A stretch of 64,000 nt of DNA, taken from the NCBI RefSeq assembly GCF_020524765.1, contig NZ_JAIVLR010000001.1, positions 1,550,001-1,614,000 of the forward strand. The letters are read 5' to 3'. Shown piece by piece: positions 10,701 through 17,573 of the stretch (positions are counted from its first letter, which is position 1; every line of letters starts with the position of its first letter). The notes below the pieces were generated by a model that had not been told where the DNA came from, searched no databases, and saw only the letters and a program-made list of their open reading frames with translations. The translations under genes were made by a program, and so were the position numbers. Source of the stretch: Qipengyuania gaetbuli (lineage in GTDB: Bacteria > Pseudomonadota > Alphaproteobacteria > Sphingomonadales > Sphingomonadaceae).

Positions 10701-13700
10701 TCGTTATCACGCTGGAACTCAGCGTTTCGGGGAATGACGCGACGGTTACGGCGACGCTCGAGGACAATTATCTCGGCCACCCGAACCCGTTGCTCGACGA
10801 TCTCAGCCTGCTGGGTTCGGTCGACGTGATCGCGACCGATATCGACGGCGACACCGCGACCGGCAGCGTGCTGGTGCGCGTGTCCGACGACCGTCCCACG
10901 CTCGAAGCTGCAGCACCTGCCGCGGACTCGATCGAGGTCGATGAAACCGATCTCGGCGTTCCGGCCGATGCCGACTTCTCCGGCCTGTTCACGCCCGACT
11001 ATAATGCGGACGGTCCGGGCAGCGTGGGCGGCTACGTCCTCGGCCTGACCGGCTCGGCGACCAGCCTGGTGGACACTGCCACCGGCGAAGCGGTCGAAGT
11101 GTCGATGAACGGCACGGCCATCGAAGGCCGCACGGCGACCAGCGACGACCTCGTCTTCACGATCACCGTCGCCAGCGACGGCACCGTGACCCTGACCCAG
11201 CTGCGCGCCGTGGTGCACGCCGACGACACCGATCCCGACGACGCCACCGGCGGCCTTGCCGACGTTCTCGTCACGCTGACGGCAACCGTCACCGACGGCG
11301 ACGGCGATACCGCCAACGCCACGGCCAATATCGGCGGCGCCTTCAGTTTCCGCGACGACGGGCCGAGCATCGATGCGGCCGTGGTCGACCTCGACACCGT
11401 CACCCTGACGACCGAGGACGGGGCCACCATCGGCACGGACTTCGATGTCGACATTTCGAGCGCGAACTTCGGCAGTGCGTTCTCCGTTGCCAGCTCTTCG
11501 TACGGCTCTGACGGCGCAGGCACGACCACCTGGGCGTTCTCGCTGGATATCGTCGGCACCTCCGGCGTCGACAGCGGGCTGACCCAGAACGGCACCACCA
11601 TCTACCTCTACAAGGTCGGTGCCGAGGTCATCGGTTCGACCCAGACGCCGGGCGGCGGGGTGATCGACGGCTCGAACATCGTCTTCAAGATTGCCGTCAC
11701 CGAAACGACCGGTGTGGTCACTCTCTCCCAGTACCAGGAAATCGACCACGATCTTCCGGGCGACAGCAGCGGTTATGAAAACCAGCTGGAGGCTCTGGGC
11801 ACCAATCTCGTCATCCTCTCGGGCACTGCCACTATCGAAGACCGCGACGGCGACAAGGCCAGCGAGACGGTGACGCTCGACCTCGGCGGCAATATCCGCT
11901 TTGCCGACCACGGTCCGGACGTGACCGTGACCGGTGCCATCCCGACGCTCATCACCGATGAAAGCTTCCTGCCGGACGGCGCGAACGCCACGTTCGCGGA
12001 TGTGTTCAGCTTCGATTTCGGGGCCGACGGCGCAGGCGCAGTCAACGGTGGCAAGGCTTACACCCTCGGTATCTCGGCCACCGGCGCCGACAGCGGTCTC
12101 GACGACACGCTGACCGGCAACAACGTCTACCTCTTCCTCGAGGGCGGCGTGGTCGTCGGCCGTGAAGGCACCGACGCTCTCGATGCTGCCACGGGCGAGC
12201 AGGTCTTCACCCTGTCGGTCGACGCGAACGGCTTCGTGAACCTCACCCAGCTCCGCTCGGTCGAGCATTCCGATCCGAACAACGCCAACGAACCGGCGTT
12301 CCTTGCATCGGACGACCTGATCACGCTGACGGCGACCGCCACCGACGGTGACGGCGATACCGACAGCGCGACGATCGAGATCGGCCGAGACATCCAGCTG
12401 CGCGACGACAATCCCGCTGCCGGCAGCAGGACCGTCCAGCTCGACGACGACACCGAGACCGGAGGCAATCCGGGCGGTACGGGCGATGTGGATCCCGACA
12501 CCGAACTCACCAGCAATACTCTTCCGCATTCTTTCGGCAGCGACGGCGGCACCATCGCCTTCCTGACCACCGGTGCGCCTGCCGGCTTCCAGTATGTGGC
12601 GAGCGGCAACGATATCCTGATCCAGCAGGACCAGGGCGGTTCGTGGGTGACCGTCGTGACCGTCACCCTTGTCCCGACCACCGGTGCCTACACCGTGACG
12701 CAGAACGCAAATGTGCTGCACGCGGCAGGCGGCGACGAGAACGACCTGAGCCTGCAGCTCACCTACCGGGTGACCGATGGCGATCTCGACACGGACGACG
12801 GCACGCTGACGATCAATATCGACGACGATACGCCGACGGCGAATGCCGTGCTTGTCGCCGGTATCGTCGATGAAGACGCCCTCCCGGGCGGCATCGAAGG
12901 CGGTCCGTCGGATGCAGACAATGGCGCAGGCACCTATACGGACACGGCCAGCGGCAGCGCTGCGGCCCTGTTCAATGCAGGTGCCGATGGCCCGCTGACC
13001 TACGGCTTCGATGTCGCAGGAGCACAAGCCTACCTGACCAGTCTCGGCCTGACTTCAGGCGGCGATCCGCTGGCATTCCTCGTCAGCGCCAACTCGATCA
13101 CCGCGACGGCGGACGGCTCGCCCGTGTTCACCTTCTTCCTCGCGACGAACGGTGACTGGCAGTTCGACCTCGTCGGTCCGCTCGACCACCAGCAGAACAA
13201 CCAGGAAGACGATATCGGCATCGACTTCGGTCCGCTGGTGCAGGCAACCGATGCGGACGGCGACACTGTCGACGCCACCGGCAACTTGGTTGTCTTCGTC
13301 GACGATGACACGCCTGTGATCGTCTCAGGACCGACCAGCGTCACGCTGAATGGTACGACTTCCAGCACCGGCACATTCGAATATGCCATTGGTGCGGACC
13401 AAAACCCGGAAGGCGGCGTCTACTCGGCACTCACCTCCGATCTGGCAGTGTCGTTGACCGGTGCGGTCGGCGGGATTGCGATCTCGAATGTGGCCGTGAG
13501 CTGGACCAGCGAAGATGACAGCTCTGCGGTCTTCGATTTCAGCTTCGACTACGATGCCAACCCGAATTCGAATACCAACCCGCTGTCGCAGGGATCGGGT
13601 ACGATCACCTTCGACAAGGATCTTGGCGAGTATGTCGTCACGCTCGATGCGCCGATCGAATCCTATTCGATCAGCCAGACGAGCGATGCGGTAGCTCAAT

Positions 13701-15406
13701 TCGATTACAACCTGACCGGGCCCGCTTCTCAGGCCGAATATACAGTCCTGCAACTGGGTGCGACGGATCCGATTTACGTCCGCTTCGTCGGGGTGTCGGG
13801 TGCGGACAATTTGAACAACGCAACGCCTACCGATACGGTCTTCAATAACGGGGACTTCTTCTTCGGTGATCTGGATTACGTAACAATCTCTGGTGACTTC
13901 AATGGCGTGTCGGGTGACACGATCCAGGGCCAGGGTGGCGAGGTACTGAACCTGCAGTTCTTCACCGATAATCCGGGCACATACGACAATGGCGGCGGTT
14001 CCCCGCAAGATGGGCTCAATCAGTCTCCGACCGCCTTCGCCACTGGCCTGACATTGCGCCTGGACCTGGTCGGCAACGCGACTGATTTCATTGTCGTCCT
14101 CCAGCTTGCCGATCCGAACGATCCGTCGGTAACTCTGACGACAAGGGCAATCGTCGTCGATAACGCGGACATCTTCCGCAATGGCGATACTTTACCAGAT
14201 GGCTACACTCTGAGCTCGCCGCTCGACAGTAATGACGGCTTCGTTGTCATCGAGGCAAACGACTACCTGCTGGGCGGTGAAACGAGCGATGATTATGTCA
14301 TTACCGGCGCTCAACTTGTTCCGTCGACGGAAGGTGTCACGGGCACTGGCCTCGCCTTCAACCGGGCGACGGGTGATGCAGGCGGCACTACGGGTGCTCC
14401 CCAATCTTTCGCCGGTCATGATGACAATGACGTGATCAAGATCAGCGATATCGGCGTGATCCGTACGGTTACGAACTCGGAGACCCTCACGCTTGATTTC
14501 GGTGTCACCGTTCGCGACAGCGATGGCGACGAGACGGCAACGCAGCACCTGCTGGTGAACCCGTCGATGGTCACTCCGGTGGTGCTCGATCTCGGCACCG
14601 AAGGCGATGCGCCGATCTTCTCCGGCCTGTCTTCCAACGTATCCTACGATTACGATGGCGACGGTGTCCGCACGAAGACGGCGTGGATTGCTGCCGGTGC
14701 AGCAATCCTTGCCTACGACATGAATTCCGACGGAATTGTCACCAATGCTTCGGAATTCGTGTTCGGAAACGACACCATGACCGATCTCGAAGCCATTGCT
14801 GCCAAGTACGACAGCGACGGTAACGGCAAGCTCGACGCTTCCGACGATGCTTATGGTAAATTTGGAGTGTGGATCGACGGCGATCTCGACGGCGTGTCCG
14901 ACGATGGCGAATTCGTCTCGCTCTCCGACATGGGCATCGTGTCCATCGACCTCGTTTCCGACGGCATCCAGACGATCGAGGCTGACGGCTACGTCAATGT
15001 CTTCGGCAAGTCCGCCTTCACCTGGGCCGATGGCACCACGGGCGAGGTTTCGGACACGGCGTTTGTCACCGGCGGCGCGGTCGATAGCTCGATGGAAGCG
15101 CTGCTGCAGATGACCGCGGACCTGCCCGGCACGAAGGCTCCGGCGGCCGACTTCCTCGGCGATGCGGCGCTTGCCAGCACGCTGGGCGATGCGATCTCGG
15201 ACGTGGTGGCGGAAGCCGGTGTGGATGCGCTGGTGGCCCAGTTCGATGTCCGCACGACGGGCGAGGGTGGCGGCAACCACAGCCACTTCGCTGCCGAAGG
15301 CCTGCTCGATGCCATGGTCCATCCGGGCCTGGCCCAGTCGCTGGCCAGCGGCATGACGGTCGACAATCTCGATGAAGCTGCAGCCCAAGCGGGGGCGGCA
15401 GCATGA
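4781..15406 (+). CDS. Giant VCBS-type adhesin exported by type I secretion, LapA/BapA-like
   Basis: A 3541-residue acidic protein in which I see no cysteine and no Sec signal. Residues 1-150 resemble the N-terminal retention module of LapA-type adhesins, including a PAAG tetrapeptide at residues 111-114 that matches the (T/A/P)AAG LapG cleavage consensus. From about residue 180 to 2840 the chain is built of tandem VCBS/cadherin-like modules (also recalling DUF5801) separated by DDxPTA-type boundaries and TDxDGDxxTAT strands; I count at least a dozen. Residues about 2850-3265 differ. Residues 3290-3400 carry acidic Ca-binding-like loops (DYDGDGV, DMNSDG, DSDGNGKLD), and the Ala-rich tail should hold the secretion signal. 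Classic GGxGxDxxx nonapeptides are not evident. The downstream genes encode its exporter. Confidence 0.9.
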   Translation: MDSFEQNGEFTGAQDSQDTGDTPRVERAPAQRSARGDIVLTPDENGVVVLPEGASLENLAASGRDLVLVLDDGTRIIIPEGAIIVPQIVVDGVTVPAANLAALLTGNEPQPAAGDPQSSGGNFEVDPGAIQAAYDLGDLLPYTELQFPQPEEREIIPNAPDQDPDIIIETPDNPAGVINAIATVAESGLPERTINGVDESEGTQSETNGETAAGTIVFNAPDGVGSVAINGVAITAVGQTFVGEYGILTITSIDFAGGQIGFSFTLNDNLVGETVDGSYSMTVTDTDGDTATATLQIIVIDDAPIAQDDTGSVPGGSHATISGSVLVNDESGADNYAASGAVNDFANAGGSAAPGATLAGTYGELTLNADGTYEYTRFVNTPGGVSEQFTYTIVDADGSTSTATLTINIGDAPNVITNVPEGDDATVVDEGQLPPNTGTRTDEPEGSDFDGDDETATGTITFNSPDGVGSVSIGGTVITPGSLPQVVFSDETGTLTVTGYTYDPVTGAGTITYVYELTDNTGDADTTTVTFPIVITDLDGDTASDDLEITIVDDTPTALDDSATEGSENAPVSVNVIANDTPGADGVDLATGVAAVDGTLSGGGSLAYNGDGTFTYTPAAGETGTVTFDYAITDGDGDVSTATVTITLSDDSTPQIAVEGDDDVEEAALAARDGEPAGSNEASTGETASGVIAISTGNDTVASLVVNGVNVTGGGTVTTAAGVLTISVNNGAYSYSYELKDNTLSDPDSESFTLTVTDSDGDTASTTLVIAIIDDAPTANDDANALGAGTYGPVGGNVLSNDVQGADSADVTSYSSASDSGVAGETIQGLYGTLTIAADGTYSYTRDAGTPGGVEDSFDYVITDDDGDTSTATLVISIADSPVTLDLPVAGGETTQVDEAGLAAGSDAASNSEFTSGTFTFTAPDGPAVLTIDGAPLVAGQTYTGSFGTLTITSVGSGTVGYTYELTTNTNGDTTSDSFAIVVTDQDGDSISGDLEIAIVDDVPTARPDTDSVTEDGPLLASGNVITDAEANGDNGGDTRGADGAAVTDVDFGATDGTPGTPLQGLYGTLTLNADGSYSYELDNTNETVQGLDETESLTEVFTYTLTDGDGDDSVTTLTITINGADDPVVINDLSLTAPEGLVDEDDLADGSDTTKESLVTNGTFSVDAQDGLETLTIGGAAVFGAGVTYPVVLTGDYGTLRITGVTPVTDADGDTVSLTVAWEYELSQNTLDHPIADSQDSLFDAFDVVATDSDGSSASSVLDIEVVDDVPTANDDGVVQANENQAFTIDALDNDVFGADGVDTADVASVEVTTQAAQGTVTYDPATGLFTYTPAPGAGSNGNLTDSFTYTITDNDGDTSTATVEVTLKPDSEPQGGERTASVDDDGLAGGNATSTTGDLDANNGDDPADTSEASFTGTLFFNVGNDTPAAIAFDPALEGASASLGTETVSYSISGNTLTASSARGAVFTVEITDSATGEYTVTLLQNVLHAAGSDENDASVSIDFTVTDSDGDQTSTNLGIVFDDDAPSAYDNANDVSEGGSTAGNVLTDSDGFGLDAAGADGFAAGGGIVSISSVNDTITQTTVDVDGNLVIVTTLGTLTLNATTGAYTYESKVDSTNADVADVFTYTIRDGDGDEATATLTIDIDNVAGQVFDDDAIVNEKGLPTGSGELADGIGGNNSDPSEVDANGQITVSGATGTLVYTLLDPATGSYGTLTLDSDTGEYTYTLASAVDGDTLVPDQGGNNSTNTVTGFETFDYEVRDTLGNLIGTGTISVSIVDDVPTARDETLQSVAEDAVGTIGGDVMANDTEGADGATVTSITVGAQTFAVPQDGTDATVITANGTYTIDMDGNWTFDPNTGLDQSGGDIVADFSYTLTDGDGDISTATQPIRIEDGALPQAPQPGSVTVDDQNLADGSTPAGPDSASHVLSFTEGSDAFAGFVFGDTSGLLGGLTWVRVDDNTITGSDGGRLVITLELSVSGNDATVTATLEDNYLGHPNPLLDDLSLLGSVDVIATDIDGDTATGSVLVRVSDDRPTLEAAAPAADSIEVDETDLGVPADADFSGLFTPDYNADGPGSVGGYVLGLTGSATSLVDTATGEAVEVSMNGTAIEGRTATSDDLVFTITVASDGTVTLTQLRAVVHADDTDPDDATGGLADVLVTLTATVTDGDGDTANATANIGGAFSFRDDGPSIDAAVVDLDTVTLTTEDGATIGTDFDVDISSANFGSAFSVASSSYGSDGAGTTTWAFSLDIVGTSGVDSGLTQNGTTIYLYKVGAEVIGSTQTPGGGVIDGSNIVFKIAVTETTGVVTLSQYQEIDHDLPGDSSGYENQLEALGTNLVILSGTATIEDRDGDKASETVTLDLGGNIRFADHGPDVTVTGAIPTLITDESFLPDGANATFADVFSFDFGADGAGAVNGGKAYTLGISATGADSGLDDTLTGNNVYLFLEGGVVVGREGTDALDAATGEQVFTLSVDANGFVNLTQLRSVEHSDPNNANEPAFLASDDLITLTATATDGDGDTDSATIEIGRDIQLRDDNPAAGSRTVQLDDDTETGGNPGGTGDVDPDTELTSNTLPHSFGSDGGTIAFLTTGAPAGFQYVASGNDILIQQDQGGSWVTVVTVTLVPTTGAYTVTQNANVLHAAGGDENDLSLQLTYRVTDGDLDTDDGTLTINIDDDTPTANAVLVAGIVDEDALPGGIEGGPSDADNGAGTYTDTASGSAAALFNAGADGPLTYGFDVAGAQAYLTSLGLTSGGDPLAFLVSANSITATADGSPVFTFFLATNGDWQFDLVGPLDHQQNNQEDDIGIDFGPLVQATDADGDTVDATGNLVVFVDDDTPVIVSGPTSVTLNGTTSSTGTFEYAIGADQNPEGGVYSALTSDLAVSLTGAVGGIAISNVAVSWTSEDDSSAVFDFSFDYDANPNSNTNPLSQGSGTITFDKDLGEYVVTLDAPIESYSISQTSDAVAQFDYNLTGPASQAEYTVLQLGATDPIYVRFVGVSGADNLNNATPTDTVFNNGDFFFGDLDYVTISGDFNGVSGDTIQGQGGEVLNLQFFTDNPGTYDNGGGSPQDGLNQSPTAFATGLTLRLDLVGNATDFIVVLQLADPNDPSVTLTTRAIVVDNADIFRNGDTLPDGYTLSSPLDSNDGFVVIEANDYLLGGETSDDYVITGAQLVPSTEGVTGTGLAFNRATGDAGGTTGAPQSFAGHDDNDVIKISDIGVIRTVTNSETLTLDFGVTVRDSDGDETATQHLLVNPSMVTPVVLDLGTEGDAPIFSGLSSNVSYDYDGDGVRTKTAWIAAGAAILAYDMNSDGIVTNASEFVFGNDTMTDLEAIAAKYDSDGNGKLDASDDAYGKFGVWIDGDLDGVSDDGEFVSLSDMGIVSIDLVSDGIQTIEADGYVNVFGKSAFTWADGTTGEVSDTAFVTGGAVDSSMEALLQMTADLPGTKAPAADFLGDAALASTLGDAISDVVAEAGVDALVAQFDVRTTGEGGGNHSHFAAEGLLDAMVHPGLAQSLASGMTVDNLDEAAAQAGAAA
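5111..5122 (+). other. Candidate LapG cleavage site (PAAG) in the adhesin
   Basis: Encodes Pro-Ala-Ala-Gly at residues 111-114 in the context AALLTGNEPQ-PAAG-DPQSSGG. In LapA of Pseudomonas fluorescens the LapG site is a TAAG at nearly the same distance from the N-terminus, and cleavage falls between the two alanines. A LapG homologue is encoded at 22027-23028. Cleavage itself is inference. Confidence 0.7.
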
Positions 15407-15440
15407 GGATCCAAGAAACCTTGCAACAGGGGAACTTGCA

Positions 15441-16142
15441 ATGAAGAAAATAACAGCGGTGTTCACGCTGGCAGGAGCTGCGGTGGGTCTATGCCCTACC
15501 GCGGCTTTTGCGCAGGATGACTTGATGGCGATGGAGAAGGGCCAGCTGCGGCCCGAAGTCCAGCGACGGTACGACGCGGCGCTTGCGCTGACGAGAGATG
15601 CCTCGGTGGTTTCGGCCAATGACCCCCGCTACATCTGGGCGAGCGAGGCAAAGGCGCAGTGCGGTATCGCGCTCGGCTTCCTCAAGTCCAACACGCGGGA
15701 CGAGACCAGCCTGCGGCGTTGCGGTATGGCCTATGCGATGATGCAGCGCATGCCGCAGACGCGGGTAGAGCCGGCTCCGGTCGCGCCGCCGCCGGCACAA
15801 TGCGGTGTCGAGGCACCGGGCCTGATCTTCTTCGAATTCGATTCCGCCACGCCGCAGGACGACGCGATCCAGACCGTCGAATACGTCGTGCAGAACGCAC
15901 CCGCCTGTAACTGGCGCAGCTTCACCGTGATCGGTCACACCGACCGCGCGGGCAGCAACGCCTACAACCAGGGCCTGTCTCAGCGGCGCGCCGAAGCGGT
16001 TGCGAACCTGATGTCCAGCCGCGGTATTCCCGCAGCGAGCATCTCTACCGACGCCAAGGGCGAAGAAACGCCCCGGGTGCCGACTGCCGATGGCGTGCGC
16101 GAGTTGCAGAACCGTCGCGTCGAAATCCAGGTCAGCGAATAA
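15441..16142 (+). CDS. OmpA-family peptidoglycan-binding protein of the adhesin cluster
   Basis: A 233-residue protein with a Sec signal (about residues 1-23, ending AAFAQ) and a C-terminal OmpA-like domain. The domain shows FFEFDSA, TVIGHTDRAGSNAYNQ and LSQRRAEAV, which form the peptidoglycan-binding fold. The ATG at 15441 is preceded by AGGGGA and fits the signal peptide; the frame is open upstream to 15372 but would overlap the adhesin. It lies 34 bp after the adhesin and 15 bp before the TolC gene. OmpA-like proteins recur in such T1SS adhesin operons and may tie the channel to the wall. That role is inferred. Confidence 0.85.
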   Translation: MKKITAVFTLAGAAVGLCPTAAFAQDDLMAMEKGQLRPEVQRRYDAALALTRDASVVSANDPRYIWASEAKAQCGIALGFLKSNTRDETSLRRCGMAYAMMQRMPQTRVEPAPVAPPPAQCGVEAPGLIFFEFDSATPQDDAIQTVEYVVQNAPACNWRSFTVIGHTDRAGSNAYNQGLSQRRAEAVANLMSSRGIPAASISTDAKGEETPRVPTADGVRELQNRRVEIQVSE

Positions 16143-16157
16143 GAGGGGGGACGAGAA

Positions 16158-17558
16158 ATGCGTACGACAACCCTGGCAATGACCGCAGCGCTCCTGCTTG
16201 CAGGTGCGGCTCCGGCAGCAATGGCCCAAGAGGCCGCCGATCCGGTGACCATGCAGGAGGCGATCACCATCGCCATGCAGTCCAACCCGGAAATCCTGCA
16301 GGCGCAGTACAACAAGGAGGCGATCGAGTTCGAACGCCGCCAGGCGCAGGGCCTCTATATGCCCCGCGTCAATATCGAAGCCAGTGCGGGTATCCGCCGG
16401 CTCGAGAACAATACCCGCCGCACGCTCGGTATCGCCGATGACGAGCTCTATCCGCTCGAAGCCGGAATCACCGGCGAATGGACGGTCATCGACTTCGGTC
16501 GCCGTCGCGGCGAACTGCTGCGTCAGGCCGCCCGCGTCGACGGCGCCTCGCTCCGCGTGCTCGAACGCTCGGAGTTCGTCGCGCTCCAGATCGCGCGCCA
16601 GTACCTCGACGTCCTGCTCCAGCAGCGCGTCGTGGCAGCAGCTCGCGACAATGCGGCCTTCCACCAGTCGCTGGTGGGCGACCTGTCGCGCGGCGTCGAT
16701 GAAGGCTCGATCTCCATCGCCGACCAGCAGCAGGCCGAGGAACGGCTCCAGTCCGCCCTGGTCCGCAGCGAAGAAGCCAATCTCGAGCTCGAGAATGCCT
16801 ATATCTCGCTGCGCCGCCTGACCGGCCTTGACCTGTCGGCAGCGACCCTGCCGCCGAACCTTGCCAGCGCGATGCCGCCGGATCTTCCGAGCGCTGTCGG
16901 CATGGCACGGCTCAACAACCCGCTGGTCCGCGAGGCGCAGGCCGATGTCGATGCGGCGAATGCCGTGGTCAAGTCGGCCGAAGGCGACCTGTGGCCCACG
17001 ATCGGTATCGAAGCCCGCGGCCGCGTGGGCGAGGATATCGACGGGTTTGCCGGCGAGACCAACGACGTGCAGGCCCGCGTGGTGCTGCGCTGGGACGTGT
17101 TCACCGGCGGCATTAACCAGGCCCGCCTGCAGGAAACGGTCCGCCAGGCCAGCCTTGCACGCTATGCGCTGCATGACCGCCAGCGCGCCGCGGAAGAGGA
17201 TGTCAGGCTTGCCTGGCAGCAGCTCGACACGCAGCGTCGCATCACCGAACAGCTTGCCCGGCAGAGCCAGGTGAGCGACGATCTGCTGCTGTCCTACCGC
17301 AGCCAGTTCAACATCGGACGCCGTTCGTTGCTCGATGTTCTCGATGCTCAGAATACTAGGTTTAACACCCAGGTTCGTCTCGAAACGGCACGCTTCTCCC
17401 AATTGTTCGCCCAGTACCAGACACTTGCTGCTACAAACCAGTTTCTGGACGCGCTGAGCATTGCACCGGGAGCCGGTGCCAACGAGCGGGAACGCGAGCG
17501 GTTCGATTACGGACCGCCGGTCGAAGCCGAACTGCAAAGGCGCGTTGACGGAGACTGA
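16158..17558 (+). CDS. TolC-family outer membrane channel of the type I secretion system
   Basis: A 466-residue outer-membrane efflux protein, equivalent to LapE. It has a Sec signal (cleavage near AMAQE), then two repeats rich in Ala/Gln/Glu/Arg heptads typical of the TolC alpha-barrel. Family-like stretches include YLDVLLQQ, RWDVFTGG and a late YRSQFNIGRRSLLDVLDAQN, which closely follows the TolC/AggA consensus. A GGGGGG run precedes the ATG. It is the outer-membrane part of the exporter whose ABC and adaptor proteins are encoded next. Confidence 0.92.
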   Translation: MRTTTLAMTAALLLAGAAPAAMAQEAADPVTMQEAITIAMQSNPEILQAQYNKEAIEFERRQAQGLYMPRVNIEASAGIRRLENNTRRTLGIADDELYPLEAGITGEWTVIDFGRRRGELLRQAARVDGASLRVLERSEFVALQIARQYLDVLLQQRVVAAARDNAAFHQSLVGDLSRGVDEGSISIADQQQAEERLQSALVRSEEANLELENAYISLRRLTGLDLSAATLPPNLASAMPPDLPSAVGMARLNNPLVREAQADVDAANAVVKSAEGDLWPTIGIEARGRVGEDIDGFAGETNDVQARVVLRWDVFTGGINQARLQETVRQASLARYALHDRQRAAEEDVRLAWQQLDTQRRITEQLARQSQVSDDLLLSYRSQFNIGRRSLLDVLDAQNTRFNTQVRLETARFSQLFAQYQTLAATNQFLDALSIAPGAGANERERERFDYGPPVEAELQRRVDGD

Positions 17559-17573
17559 AACGCGTAGAGGCTC

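Noticed and set aside
9236..13027. Long minus-strand open frame (1263 codons) across the adhesin, and a similar one at 4730-6745
   Set aside because: Both are antisense to the VCBS repeats, where the biased codons GAC/GGC/ACC read without stops on the other strand. No start signals or conserved domains.
14640..14910. RTX nonapeptide (GGxGxDxxx) repeats in the adhesin C-terminus
   Set aside because: The acidic loops here read DxDGDG/DSDGNG and resemble EF-hand-like or dockerin-like loops, not tandem RTX nonapeptides.
4781..15406. Repeated DNA words as a CRISPR array
   Set aside because: The repeats are in frame within one long gene, vary in sequence and length, and encode VCBS-type modules.
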